64,000 nt of DNA from Prorocentrum cordatum (Eukaryota > Sar > Dinophyceae > Prorocentrales > Prorocentraceae). Below, one piece after another: positions 32,500 through 42,170 of the stretch. The notes below the pieces were generated by a model. The model saw only the letters and a list, made by a program, of their open reading frames with translations, ran no database searches and was not told where the DNA came from. Position numbers and translations under genes: made by a program. The first letter of the stretch is position 1, and each line of letters begins with the position of its first letter. Where the stretch lies: the NCBI GenBank assembly GCA_963575745.1, contig CAUYUJ010018571.1:469975-533974 (forward strand), written 5' to 3'.

Positions 32500-34640
32500 G
32501 AAGGTCTCGATGCTTACAGGGCCCTGTGTGGCCTAGGTCGTAGGCTTGCGCCCAAGTCGCGGACGTCGGCTGAGCGATGCACGCGTCCAACTTGGGCCGC
32601 GTAGCCGAGCCTCCGCGCAGCGGCGAGGAAGCGCGGCCTCGACCGGCGGCGGGCAGCACCATGCCGGCCGGGTTCATCTTGTGGCACACGGACGCCATCG
32701 CCTGCCAGGAGGTGCCCAGCGGGGGCAGCGCGCATGGGCAGCAGTGCGGGAGAGAGTTGGGCCAAGAATGGCATGGCAGGCCATTCGCGCACGGAGCCTG
32801 GAGAGGGGGGGGCGGAAGAGGGAAGGAAGAGGGAAAGGGGGCGGGAGATCTTCCTGGAAATTTGGGGGGAGGAGGGAGAGTAGTATTCATGTTGTTCAAG
32901 TGTAGAGGAGAGAAGAGGGAGAGGGAGAAGAGTGGAGGATGGGAGGGAGTCGGAGATGAGGACGAGGATGAGAAGGGCGACAGATCGGGGGGACGGGTGG
33001 TTTCACATCCCTTGTCTGCCCCTCTGCATCGTGATGCAGTTGTCGCTGCCCTTCAGTGAGGGGAAGAGGAGAGGGACGGGCTCCATGTTTGCTACAGGCA
33101 GGAGCACTCACCCGCAGTTCCCATGCGCACGCTTGACGGTGGCAAGCGGTACTGCACGCGCGTGCCTGTCTTTCAGCATCTGAGCGAGGTTGTTGGCAGC
33201 TCCGTCCTCACAGGCTGACGGTGCCCGTCGGTGAGAAGAACGCAGTCGAGAGCAGGAGTTGCGTCGCGAGCATCTTCTAGGCTGGGCCGTGAACGCATGG
33301 TTGGTCCCGGGCGACGTTTCCAGACAGGGCGCGCAAGTGTTTCTGGAGGGGGACTCAGAGAGGCTACGGATTCTGTAGTGTTGGGGCCCCGAGATAGGGC
33401 AGGGGCCTTCTCAGCCTGGCTACCTCCCAGCCGTCGTAGCTCTGCCGCGCATGCGTTCTTCCCACTGGGGCGAGAGGATTAATGGCCCCGAGGGCCCGCG
33501 CGGGGTGCCGCCAGCAGGCCACGAGTGGAAGGCCAGACAACTACATGGACATACTCTTCCGGAGGCCCGCGCGGAATTCGTAGCTTGGCGGTGTCCCCCC
33601 CCCCCCCCCTGAACCGCCTCCAGCGTTTTCCACGCGCCAAGGGAACGTGTGGGGAGGGTGTCGGCGCCGACCCACTGAATCAGCGGGGACCTCCAAAGTG
33701 TACGCTCATGGCAGTTCCTGGTGCTCTCACCAGGCCTCTCGGTTACCGCGTAGATCTCCCGAGCGCTATCCTCTCCTTCCCTACGTAGCCTAGGTCTGTG
33801 ATCTGTGTACAGACGGCCGCTCAAGACTCGACCGGGGCGTCATGTTTCCTGGGTCAGGGCTTCGTGGTCCCCGCGTCGAAAAGCCCAGCATTTGCGCCTT
33901 TAGCTGCAGGCTAATTAGGTGGCGAATCCTGGAAGGTTGAATTCAGCATCGGCTCTGCTGCATCATTCGTTGGAGTCTGGTTCAGTCCTTGTCTCAATCC
34001 GGCGCAACAGCCCCTTACCTTTAATCCGGCGCAATGGACCTCAATCGATCCCACGACCTCCGAACAGTTGCCTCCCGACACAGGGCAGGACGATGCGGTC
34101 AGCTCTGCGAGGCGGAAGGCGTGCGCCAGAAAGGTCTGCCCTGGCCCACCCGAGCCCTCTGACGGTCAGGCGGTGTGGCCTCCGTGTTGAGAGCCGAGGT
34201 TGGGGCTGCTCCGCCTCCTGCCTTCTCCCGAGGGGCTGCGCGAGGACGGGCTTCTTCGGACCCCGCCGGCCTTCCAGGGCGGGGGCAGAGGACGCGGGGG
34301 CCCCACAGCCTGCTTTCACACTGTTGGCTGCAGTTGCCGTTCTGCGTTGGCAGGCGTGGGCTCCCTTTTTTTTTGTTTGGGACACTGAGGAAGGGCGCGC
34401 AGCAGGAGACCGCGAGGGCGGAGGCCGAGAGGGCGGGGAGGGCGAGGTCATGCAGCAGCACCAGTCGGGGCGGCAGGGGTGCCCCCGCCGCGTCCGCCGC
34501 GTGCGCGCCGCCGCGGCCTCTGCCAGACAGCCGCGGGCGGATGGTCCCGGGGGGGTGGTGGTCCCCCGGCCCCGCAGCCCCTCATGCCAGCGGGCGGCGC
34601 TGCCCTCGCCGGCGGGCTGGCGGGCAGCTGGACTGGCGGC
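32500..34640. other. Intergenic or intronic stretch
   Basis: Contains GGAAGAGGG purine blocks (32800-32960) and a C run (33592-33610). No exon is recognised. The part immediately before 34651 is open in the CBM20 frame but Pro/Arg/Ala-rich and may be a linker, a transit-peptide-like region or intron. Confidence 0.35.
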
Positions 34641-34650
34641 GGGCCGCGGA

Positions 34651-34893
34651 ATGGCGTGTCACGTGGAGGTCTCCTGCGGGCACACGTCTCCCGGCCAGTG
34701 GGTCGCGGTCGTCGGCGCGCCAGCGGAGCTGGGCGCGTGGGACCCCCGCCGGTCTCTGACCCTGCAGACGGGGCCAGGGACTTTCCCCGTCTGGGCGGGG
34801 GACGTGCCCCTCTGCTTCATCGGCCAGGAGTTCAAGTTCTTGGTGGTGGGGCCAGACCACGTCGAGTGGGAGTCCATCTCGAACCGCTGCTGG
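34651..34893 (+). CDS. Starch-binding domain (CBM20)
   Basis: From ATG 34651 the frame encodes about 81 residues matching carbohydrate-binding module family 20. Features in order: a beta strand (HVEVSC), WVAVVGAPAELGAWDP (residues 17-32), SLTLQ, TFPVWAGDVPL (44-54), FKFLVVGPDHVEWESISNR (61-79). The residues that build binding site 1 in this family are all present: Trp48 (PxW), Lys62 (EFKF) and Trp73 with Glu74 (VEWE). The domain should therefore bind alpha-glucan helices. Family length is 90-105 residues, so the last strand is missing and probably lies in another exon. Dinoflagellates store starch, and CBM20 occurs in glucan water dikinases, phosphatases, amylases and glucanotransferases; which enzyme this belonged to cannot be told. 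The frame stays open to 35433, but after about residue 100 it runs into repeat DNA (35076-35233), so the open tail is unlikely to be exon. Confidence 0.75.
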
Positions 34894-35075
34894 TCCCGCG
34901 CGCAGGCCCACTGGTGGCCCCGCCACTTCTTTTTACGAGGGGCAGGGGAACAACGAGAGGAAGAGAGCGGATCCTGGCCAGGCCAACGGACGGTCCAGGG
35001 TGCTTCGGCTCAGTGGGCGGCGCCGTTGGCCTGGTCCGGGTCTTCTCGGCGCCCGGGCACACGGGACAGCTGCGC

Positions 35076-35233
35076 GCAGGAGTGGCCCTTCGCCGGAGGG
35101 GCCGCTGGTGCACGGCCTTCGGCGGGCACGGGGGGGGTGCAGGGGCAAACCGAGGCGCGCAATCCGCCACTGTCGCACCGCATGCAGCGATCGGCAAGAC
35201 CGCGCACCAGAGGCCACCCTTGCCCGGGAGGCC
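35076..35233. mobile_element. TIR element, family B copy 1
   Basis: Arms about 35076-35112 (GCAGGAGTGGCCCTTCGCC to GGTGC) and 35199-35233 (GCGCACCAGAGGCCAC to GGGAGG) are imperfect inverted repeats. The same arms in better condition occur at 38218-38381. MITE-like by structure, about 150-160 bp. Confidence 0.5.
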
Positions 35234-35795
35234 GCCTTCCAAGGGGCCAGGTCAGGGGCAACGTTTGGGGGGGAGGGCGCAGGGGGAAAGCGTCGCCCCC
35301 TCCCCCCCGACCGCCCATAACGCCAGTAGGGGCCCGATGGCCTTCCCCGCCCAGGAGAGTGCGATTTCGCGGGGCCTGTCGCCGATCTGTCGGCTATGTA
35401 TCACCGATTCCAGGTCGATGTTTGCCTCCTTGAGCCGTTCCCTGGCAACGATCCCCCTGAGACAGCAGGGGAGCTTTTTCCCCGGATCTTCGGCGGACCC
35501 TGCAACGCGGGCCCCTGGAGGTCTGGACCCTTTCCCCGGGACAACCAGCTTTTCATCCCGAGTTACTGTTCGACGGTCCCCGAGGCCCAGCGAGGGCCCC
35601 CAGAGGCCGAAGGCGGTGAACAGTGTCACGTCGCGATGTTTTTTGTTCACAATGAGAGTCAGAGGCCGACGGTAATGTACAGGTGTGCGGCCAGCTTTCG
35701 CTGGCCTGCGTTTGATCGCAGTCACTTCGTGCACGCGGAACCGCGAAGATTGTACATGTAATCTGCCTGTGCTCGCTCTAAGAGGAGGTGGAGGT

Positions 35796-35930
35796 CGAGA
35801 AGGCCTTCGCATCGCCGAAATGTGGCTCGATATGGAGCCCGATGTTCTCCACGCCGACGTCGCCGACGCACTGGCAATGCTGCGCGATCCTCCCACCCCA
35901 TCTATTCGGACTCCATCTGGGAGGCCTCTA
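35796..35930 (+). CDS. Possible exon, unrecognised
   Basis: A short stretch reading RIAEMWLDMEPDVLHADVAD and onward uses mostly C- or G-ending codons and has helix-like hydrophobic spacing. No family or confident splice sites seen. It could equally be chance. Confidence 0.2.
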
Positions 35931-36050
35931 GACTCCGGGGCGGCCCGACCGACCCCTAGAGCAAGCCATCCCCTTCCCTGATGCCCCCCCCCGCGCGTCG
36001 CCCCGAGACGCATGTGTGCGGCCGGAAGGAAGCTCGACTCCACCTGGGAG

Positions 36051-36280
36051 GCCTCTATTCTGCACGCCCGGAATGGGTACGGAAAGAATGGGTATCATGC
36101 CCAACAGCAGTTCCTGTTCATTTTGAACAGGGCTCGCTGTCCGCGCCGCCGAAGCCTGTGTCCATTCGAGACAGGAGGCCGCCTGCCCAACAGCGGCCGC
36201 TGTTGGTTTGGGACAACATTTGTTGTTGGGCATTGTACCAATTTTTTCGGTACCCATTTCGGGCGTCCAAATCTATAGGC
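36051..36280. mobile_element. TIR element of about 230 bp
   Basis: Left arm 36051-36110 and right arm 36221-36280 are inverted repeats with about 85% matching over the inner 48 bp (both contain ACGCCCG, AATGGGTAC and ATGCCCAACA in the arm orientation). The interior holds a perfect 20-bp palindrome at 36187-36206 (CCAACAGCGG|CCGCTGTTGG). No ORF. Classic MITE architecture. Confidence 0.7.
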
Positions 36281-36329
36281 AGGGAGGGGGGCGTGTGGGG
36301 GGCGGAGAGGGCCGCCGCGCGGGTCCCCC

Positions 36330-36480
36330 CCCCGCGCGGGCGCAGGCCGGCTCCGCCACCGAGGGCGGCGCGGTCCTGGCGACGGGCTTCAACGACGCCG
36401 AGCTGCGGCTGCGCCTGCTGCCGGAGCCCGCGGGCGCCGCGCGGCGAGGCGCGGCGCCGCCCCGCGCTCGCTTCGGAGCC
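36330..36480 (+). CDS. Possible exon, unrecognised
   Basis: After a C-rich pyrimidine tract and GCGGGCGCAG, which would serve as an acceptor, the frame reads TEGGAVLATGFNDAELRLRL with G/C-ending codons, then becomes Ala/Arg-rich. No family recognised. Confidence 0.2.
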
Positions 36481-36903
36481 GTCCGGGGGTCTGGGAGGTG
36501 GCCCGGCACGGGTTCCGGCCAGCACAGGACGGGCGGGAGCGGGTTCCGGAAGGTGTCTTGCCCGTTTCGGCCTCTGGGGGCCGTTTTCGGGCCCGGCAGG
36601 GCGGTGAGCAGCGGATCCGTTGCGGATTTGGCTCCGTCCATTCTTTCCGGACCGATTTTCGGGGGTCCCAGCCAGTTCAGACCTCCAGGCCGCCTCCAGC
36701 GCTCGCTGCCTTCGCCCTCGGAGTCCTGGCCTCCGCAGCAGGTTCCCGCCGTCTCGACGCGCCGCGGTGCGCCGCGTCGACGGGGCGGCGACGCCTCGAT
36801 AGTGGTTTGCGTGTTTCGCCCTTGTGGGGCTCCGTGCGGGCGTCCCCCACGTGGCCACGGCTGGGTGCACAACGAAGTGCCTGTCAAGGTGGCGTGATCG
36901 ATT

Positions 36904-37600
36904 TTGAGCGCGAGTGGTCTTCGGCAGGTTCGTGCCGCGTCGACACGGCGGCGACCTCAGCGCAGGCTTTCAAGATTGAACGCCGCCAGAGGCCCAGAAT
37001 CGATCAACCTTGAGCGATTTGCGCTGTCGGAAGGCCGCGATTGTTCACGGTTGAATGAGCCATGTGGTTTGTCAGAAGTCCTCCGATGGCCACGTCGACA
37101 CAACAAGAACTATCCGTAGTTGCTTTGTGGCCTTGCGCGCTGTACGGCACGCGCGCGTGAATAATTACCGTAGCCCCTGCTGGTCCAGAAGAATCCTCCA
37201 GTCCGAAACACGTCTTCATCGGTTGAGACCGGGAATGCGCCAGGCCGCCCCGCGCCCAACCATGAATGAGCGACGACGTGCGAACATCCCATTCCATTGT
37301 TGCGAGCTTTTTGACTATCCGCTGCCTGTGGGAATGAAAGCCTTAGCCGGTCCTGAAGAAGGGGTCGAGATCATTAGTGGACCACGTCGTAAACAGCTCA
37401 CGACGCCAGGGATCTTCGACGTATTTGTTCATCGCTGGTCAAGGTTTTGGAACGTTCTCGCGGCCCCGGCTGGACGCAGCTCGGGAACTCGCCAGGATGG
37501 TCCCTTGGAAAGTCTGGGGATCACTTTGGAGCGGATCTTGGAGGATCGCCATGGCAGGAGAACAGCCGGGTGCTGAGGGAGAGGGGTCCTGGAGATCTTT
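36904..37600 (+). other. Moderate-GC stretch with a 173-codon open frame
   Basis: The + frame 37055-37576 is non-repetitive (it contains PFHCCELFDYPLPVGMKALA) and ends in GC-rich codons, but no domain is recognised and no splice context stands out. It may contain an exon. Confidence 0.2.
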
Positions 37601-37821
37601 TCGCAGCCGTCGGCTTCCCCTGAGGCTTTCGGCCCCCGGACCGGGGCAGAAGACGGACCGGAAAACGAATCCCCCGTGAAGGGGTCCAAGATCCGTTCCT
37701 CTCAGTCGGAAGCTGGAACATGTACATGAGCAGTGGCGGGCTTGTTTTTTCAATCCCACGACTTCTTGAGGGTCGGGGGCGACGTCGGAATGGTGTGGTG
37801 TATACCTTTCCACCGTTTTTT

Positions 37822-37937
37822 AAGGGAAACAACGAAACATGTATACACCAGTATCCCGTATACACCAGGATCCGCGTTCCTGTGTGAGTTTCAGCGCAGG
37901 GTCGGAAAACGCGTCGGTGTATAGAGTTCGTTTCCCT
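37822..37937. mobile_element. Small TIR element of about 115 bp
   Basis: Left arm 37822-37849 (AGGGAAACAACGAA then TATACACC) pairs with right arm 37916-37937 (GGTGTATAGAG then TTCGTTTCCCT). GTATACACCAG is additionally repeated at 37841 and 37859. Short and imperfect. Confidence 0.45.
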
Positions 37938-38024
37938 ACTCAGGACCCCGTTCCCTCCGACCCTCTCCTCCCTCGTCGCAGTTTGCTCGTGACGTGGGCC
38001 GCCCCGAATCTCTCGGGCCGGACG

Positions 38025-38208
38025 AAAAAGGGGGGGATCGGGAAAGGGGGGGGGGTACGCAATCTGCGGCATGCAGCTGGTTTCGGCCCCACCGAGGGGC
38101 CCACTCCTCGATACATGGCCGCCTCCGACGCCGGGAGGCGCCAGGAAAATCAGCTACGTGAGCTGATCCTCACCCCCCCCCCCTTTTGCTATCCCCCCCC
38201 TTCTCGAC
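38025..38208 (+). mobile_element. G-tract TIR element, family A copy 2
   Basis: Partner of 459-615. It keeps better termini: GGGGGGGATCGGGAAAGGGG on the left, complemented by CCCCCTTTTGCTATCCCCCC on the right. Shared interior words include GGCATGCAGCTGG, TTTCGGCCCCACC (copy 1: CTTCGGCCCCACC), CACTCCTCGATACATGGC and the TCAGCT-ACGTG-AGCTGA hairpin (38150-38166). Confidence 0.7.
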
Positions 38209-38217
38209 TAGACGTAA

Positions 38218-38381
38218 GAGTGACCTTTCGCCGGAGTGACCTTTGGTGCGGGCACAGATGGGTCCCCAGATCGCTGAAAACGAAACAGCAGCAGCTGCTT
38301 GCGCGCCCAGGCTTGGTCCCCGCGGCGGCCCCCCAGAAGCCGCGCACCAAAGGTCACTCTTGCCCACGGGCCACTCCTGCG
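38218..38381. mobile_element. TIR element, family B copy 2
   Basis: Left arm 38218-38254 (AGTGACCTTTCGCCGGAGTG then ACCTTTGGTGC) and right arm 38340-38381 (GCGCACCAAAGGTCACTC then GGCCACTCCTGC) are inverted repeats. It begins about 10 bp after family A copy 2. A degraded relative is at 35076-35233. Confidence 0.6.
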
Positions 38382-38509
38382 CATAGCCGACCTCTCGCCC
38401 GGATCGGATCTCGGCCCCTTCCCCGTCGCCAGCTTGTCGCCCCGCGCCGTGTCCTCAGGGCCCCAGGGCCAGGAGCCAGCAGTGCCTGCGGGGCGGCCCA
38501 CGGGTCTCT

Positions 38510-38670
38510 CAGGAGGGGAAAAGAACACAGACACAACTAATCGTCGATCCCCAGGAAGATGTAGGAAAAGATGGGACGTGGGGGGAAGACGAAAACCCCG
38601 AAAATATATGAGAAGATATAGGGGGTCCTTTTATTCGTGTGTATTTATTTGTGTGTACCAGGGCCCCTTC
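38510..38670 (+). repeat. Dispersed repeat C, copy 2
   Basis: Partner of 26880-27031. Contains TCGTCGATCCCCAGGAAG and GTGGGGGGAAGACGAAAACC. Together with families A and B it makes a cluster of short elements at 37.8-38.7 kb. Confidence 0.75.
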
Positions 38671-38934
38671 AGTCTCGGAGCCCGAGCGGTGACCGTCCAT
38701 TCGGCAGGGGGCCTGCCCAGGGGCGCGCCCTGGCCAGAGTTTCGAGTCGGATCAGGCCGCGGCCACGAGAAGCTGCCCCGAAGGTCAGAATGTGCCCGAA
38801 GTGATGGTTCTGTTCGTGACGTGGGCCCCCGGACCTCTCGACTCCACCCCGCGGGCGGGTGTCTCGTCCCGGGTGGCATGGTGAAGGCCCTGGCGCTCCT
38901 GCTGGTATGAGGGGTATGCCGCCAGGAGCAGGGG

Positions 38935-40205
38935 GGAGCATGTGGACACCGTCGTGAGGCCTTCCGTGGAGCTCCCTGGAGGCAGGCCGCGAACCGCGCG
39001 AGGGGCGTGCCGAAGTGGGTCGGGGGAGGCGCATGTGATCACAGCCACGAGGGCCTTCGGTGGAGCGCGTGGGAGCGCTTGTGGGAGCGCCCGGAGGGCG
39101 CCTGGAGAGCTAACGCTTGAGAGCCCCTGGCTTGGGAGCGCCTGGGAGCGCCGGTCAAGCGCTTGGCAGACTGTGGAAGCGCCTGGAGTGCCTGTCAGCG
39201 CTTGGGAGCGCGTGGGGCCGCCTGGGAGCACCTGGAAGCGCCTGGGAGCGCCAGCGATCGCTTGGGAGCGCCTAGGAGCGCCTGGGGGCGCCTGGGAGCG
39301 CCAGGGAGCGCCTGGGAGCGCCAGGAACGCGTGGGAGAGCCAGGGAAGCGCTTGCGAGCGCCCAGGAGCGCCTGGGAAGCTGGGAGCGCATGGGAGCGCG
39401 CGTGAGCGCCTCGGAGCGCTTGTGGGAGCGCCTGGAGGGCGCCTGGGAACGACCTTCGGCATATGCTGTGTTTTGCCTTTTTGGACAGACCCCCTGGGAA
39501 CGAGTGGGGGCGCCTGGCATTTGGGAGCGCCTGGGAGCGCCCGAGACCGCATGGGAGCGCCTGGGAGAGTTTGGGGGGCGCCTGGGAAGCGTACTCTCGT
39601 GTGCGGACGCATGTGGTCACGGGCATTGGGGCCGTCGGTAGAGTTCCCCACGGGGCCACGAAGCGTTGCAGATTCGTGCGCGGACGCATGCGGTCACAGC
39701 CACTGGGGCCTTACGTGGAGCTCTCAATGGGGCCACGGAGCGCTGAACTGGGTGGCGGGGACGCATGTGGTCACAGCCGCTGGGGCCTTCGGTGGCGCTC
39801 CCCATGTGGCCACGAGACGCTTCACTACGTGGCGCGGACGCACGTAGTCACAGCTGGTGGGGCCTTCGGTGGAGCTCCCTGCGCGGCCACGAAGTCTTCT
39901 CCTGCGCGGACGCGTGTGGTCACAGTCATTGGGGCCTTCGATGGAGCTTCCTACGGGGCCACGAAGCGCTGTGTTTTCCTGCGCGGACGCATGATTCACA
40001 GCCACTGGGGCCGTCCGTGAAGCTCCCTCTGAGGCCACGAAGCGCTGTATTTCTCGTGCGCGGACGCATGTGGTCACAGCACTTGGGGCCTTCAGTGGAG
40101 CTCCCAATGGAACCAAGAAGCGCTGTACTGGGTGGCGCGGACGCATCTGGTCACAGCCGCTGGGGCCTTCCTCGTGGGGCCACGAAACGCTGCATTAGGT
40201 GCGGA
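38935..40205 (-). repeat. 77-bp satellite array, locus 3, inverted
   Basis: The reverse complement of the 77-bp family: GGCCTTCGGTGGAGCTCC followed by GGGGCCACGAAGCGCTG. Anchors at 39641, 39718, 39795 and 39872 are exactly 77 bp apart, then 39944, 40019 and 40098. Two units at 38935-39080 are separated from the rest by an inserted 10-bp array. Unit-specific GTGGTCACAGCC sets it apart from loci 1 and 2. Confidence 0.9.
39062..39590 (+). repeat. 10-bp GGGAGCGCCT minisatellite
   Basis: About 45 copies of CTGGGAGCGC with mild variation (GGAAGCGCCT, AGGAGCGCCT), embedded in the inverted 77-bp array. A GC-richer unique insert lies at about 39445-39500. Open frames are repeat by-products. Confidence 0.85.
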
Positions 40206-41395
40206 GGGCAGAGGCAGGGATGGGAGGATGGGGAGGAGGGGCGAGGACAAGGAGGAGGAGAAGGAGGAACGTGGGGCGCTGTCCCTTCACATCGGGGACC
40301 CAACACTACAGGATGTTTGGGACAACCCACCACTTCGATTTGCCTGGCGTGATCCTTCCAGTTCCTCTCGCGCCCTCCCCACCATCCCCGCTGCTTTGCT
40401 TGGGGTCAGAGAAAGTTCTCTGCTCAGCATTCGGTGCGGCCTTGGTCCCTTTCAGGTGGATGCCCTGGAGGTCCGATCGCTGACTTGACTGCTTACGGCC
40501 CTGACATTGCAGCTCCAATGACGACTGGTCGGGTTGGTGTTCGGGCGGCATTGGTGGCACGAAAGCAGCCCACACCTGAACACAGCGCTGATCCAGCTGT
40601 GTTTGTTCAACCCCCCTATGATCTTCCCCGCGACGAGCGCGAGGCAACAGGAGGAGAACTGCGAGCGCTGAGACCTTCGACGAAGCGTCGAGCGCCATGG
40701 CAGAGGAGGACATGCCCGCCAAGCCATCGAGGCCCCAGAGCCCACCACTCATCCGCCCCCGCCTCGCATTCTCTCTCCCTCGAGCTGGTCCGATAAGCTT
40801 CGACACTGGAGGTTCGAAGAGGTTCGTTGAAGCCTTGGACCTTTTCGGATACATATCCTGTTTCGTCTTTGTCGCCACTGCTGGGTCTGCCTTGAAGTTT
40901 TCACCCACGGAACCAGATCTCTGCCGTGAAGGAACGAACACGACGGATGTGTTGTCCTTAGTCTCGAGCTCCAGGGCCCGCTTCTGCGCCCACAGGCCAT
41001 CAACATTGGCTCAGGAGGCGAGGTCAGCCCCGTCGCGGGGTCGGGGAGCAGGACCGGGAAGAGCAGAGGCGGCAAGGGAGCCGGCGACTACAATCGGTGC
41101 GGTGTACGTCGGGGTGCGGTTTGCGAGTTGCTTTGTGCCGGCCTTTCCGGGGCTCTTGTGAGGGACAACGTGATAACTGTCGTCGTTTCGGGCGACACTG
41201 TCGTCCTCAGTGTTAGCTCCACTGTGTACGAAAAGGAGCGAGAGTGTCATGTGATTCGGTCGCGTTCAGTGACGGTGTCATCCGTTTCCCGGGGGCGGGA
41301 GGGGCAGATGTGACGCGAGGCTAACCGCACCCTTCGCAAACCGCACCCGTTGTAGCCGCCGAAGGATCAGAAGGGTGGTAGATCCGTGCTCCTCG
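40206..41395. other. Intergenic, nothing recognised
   Basis: Unique sequence with frames of 60-210 codons on both strands and no identifiable domain. A short GGA tract lies at 40220-40270. Confidence 0.35.
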
Positions 41396-41750
41396 CCCTC
41401 CCCCTCCCCCAGACAAGGGAGGCAGCCGAGACCTGCAGCGTTCTCGCTTCTCTCTCTCGGGCTAGAGAGCCCTCATTCCTGACGGTCCTCCGTCCCTCCC
41501 CCTTTCTCCCCATGCATCACATGCGTCCTCTCTGTCTCTCTCTGTCTCTCTCTATTTCTGTTCTCTCTCTCTCTCACACCTGTCTCATCGATCGTCCCTC
41601 CCCCATCCTCCTCTTCCCTCTTATTGCGTAATATGTTTCCTCTCTCTTACTCTCCCCCTCCGTCCTCCCTCCAACACTCGGCCCCTTCGTATCCTTCCTC
41701 CGTCCTTTCCCTCTTGTTCTCCTTCATTCCCCCATTTTCGCTCCCGAGTC
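41396..41750 (+). repeat. Pyrimidine-rich tract
   Basis: CTCTCTGTCTCTCTCT and CCCTCCTCCC-type sequence, strongly strand-asymmetric, with TCTCTCTC runs at 41530-41580. No fixed unit. Confidence 0.6.
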
Positions 41751-41965
41751 GAGCGTTTGCGAACCATATGAGTGCCAAGATCTGAGCACCGGATGTTGCC
41801 TCCCGCTGGCGCGCAATGCGGGGCAGGGCGGGGTGGGTGGTTTCCCGGGAAGGTCGGACGGTTGTCCGCGAGTTAAAGGTTCTGAACTTGTTCGAAGTGC
41901 CGAACGGTCAGCTTTCAGAACTTGCGGTTTGTTCAGAAGCAGCTGAGAACGATCTTGTCATCTGC

Positions 41966-42170
41966 AAGGAACCTCCTGTTTTCTCGGGCGAAGAGAATTG
42001 TGCACATGCACCGGTCCTGGCAAGGCCCATCTTTGACCCAGGATCGGTGCATATGCCTTCCTGGCCAAGGTAGGAGGGCGTATGCACCGATCCTGGGCTC
42101 AGGATGGGCCTGGCCAGAATCGGTGCATGTGCATAGTTCTTTTTCCTCTAAAGGAACCTCCTGTTTTCTC
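41966..42170. mobile_element. Foldback element with 20-bp flanking direct repeat
   Basis: The 20-bp word AAGGAACCTCCTGTTTTCTC occurs perfectly at 41966-41985 and 42151-42170. Between the copies lie inverted arms: a strong 56-bp core (42002-42057 against 42077-42132, about 90% paired) that extends with weaker pairing to 41986 and 42150. The loop is 19 nt (42058-42076). The arms run right up to the direct repeats, as in an insertion flanked by a target-site duplication. No ORF of its own. Confidence 0.8.

Noticed and set aside
33919-35433. Treating the whole 504-codon frame as one CBM20 protein
   Set aside because: Only 34651-34893 matches the domain. The upstream part is Pro/Arg/Ala filler and the downstream part overlaps the TIR element at 35076-35233.
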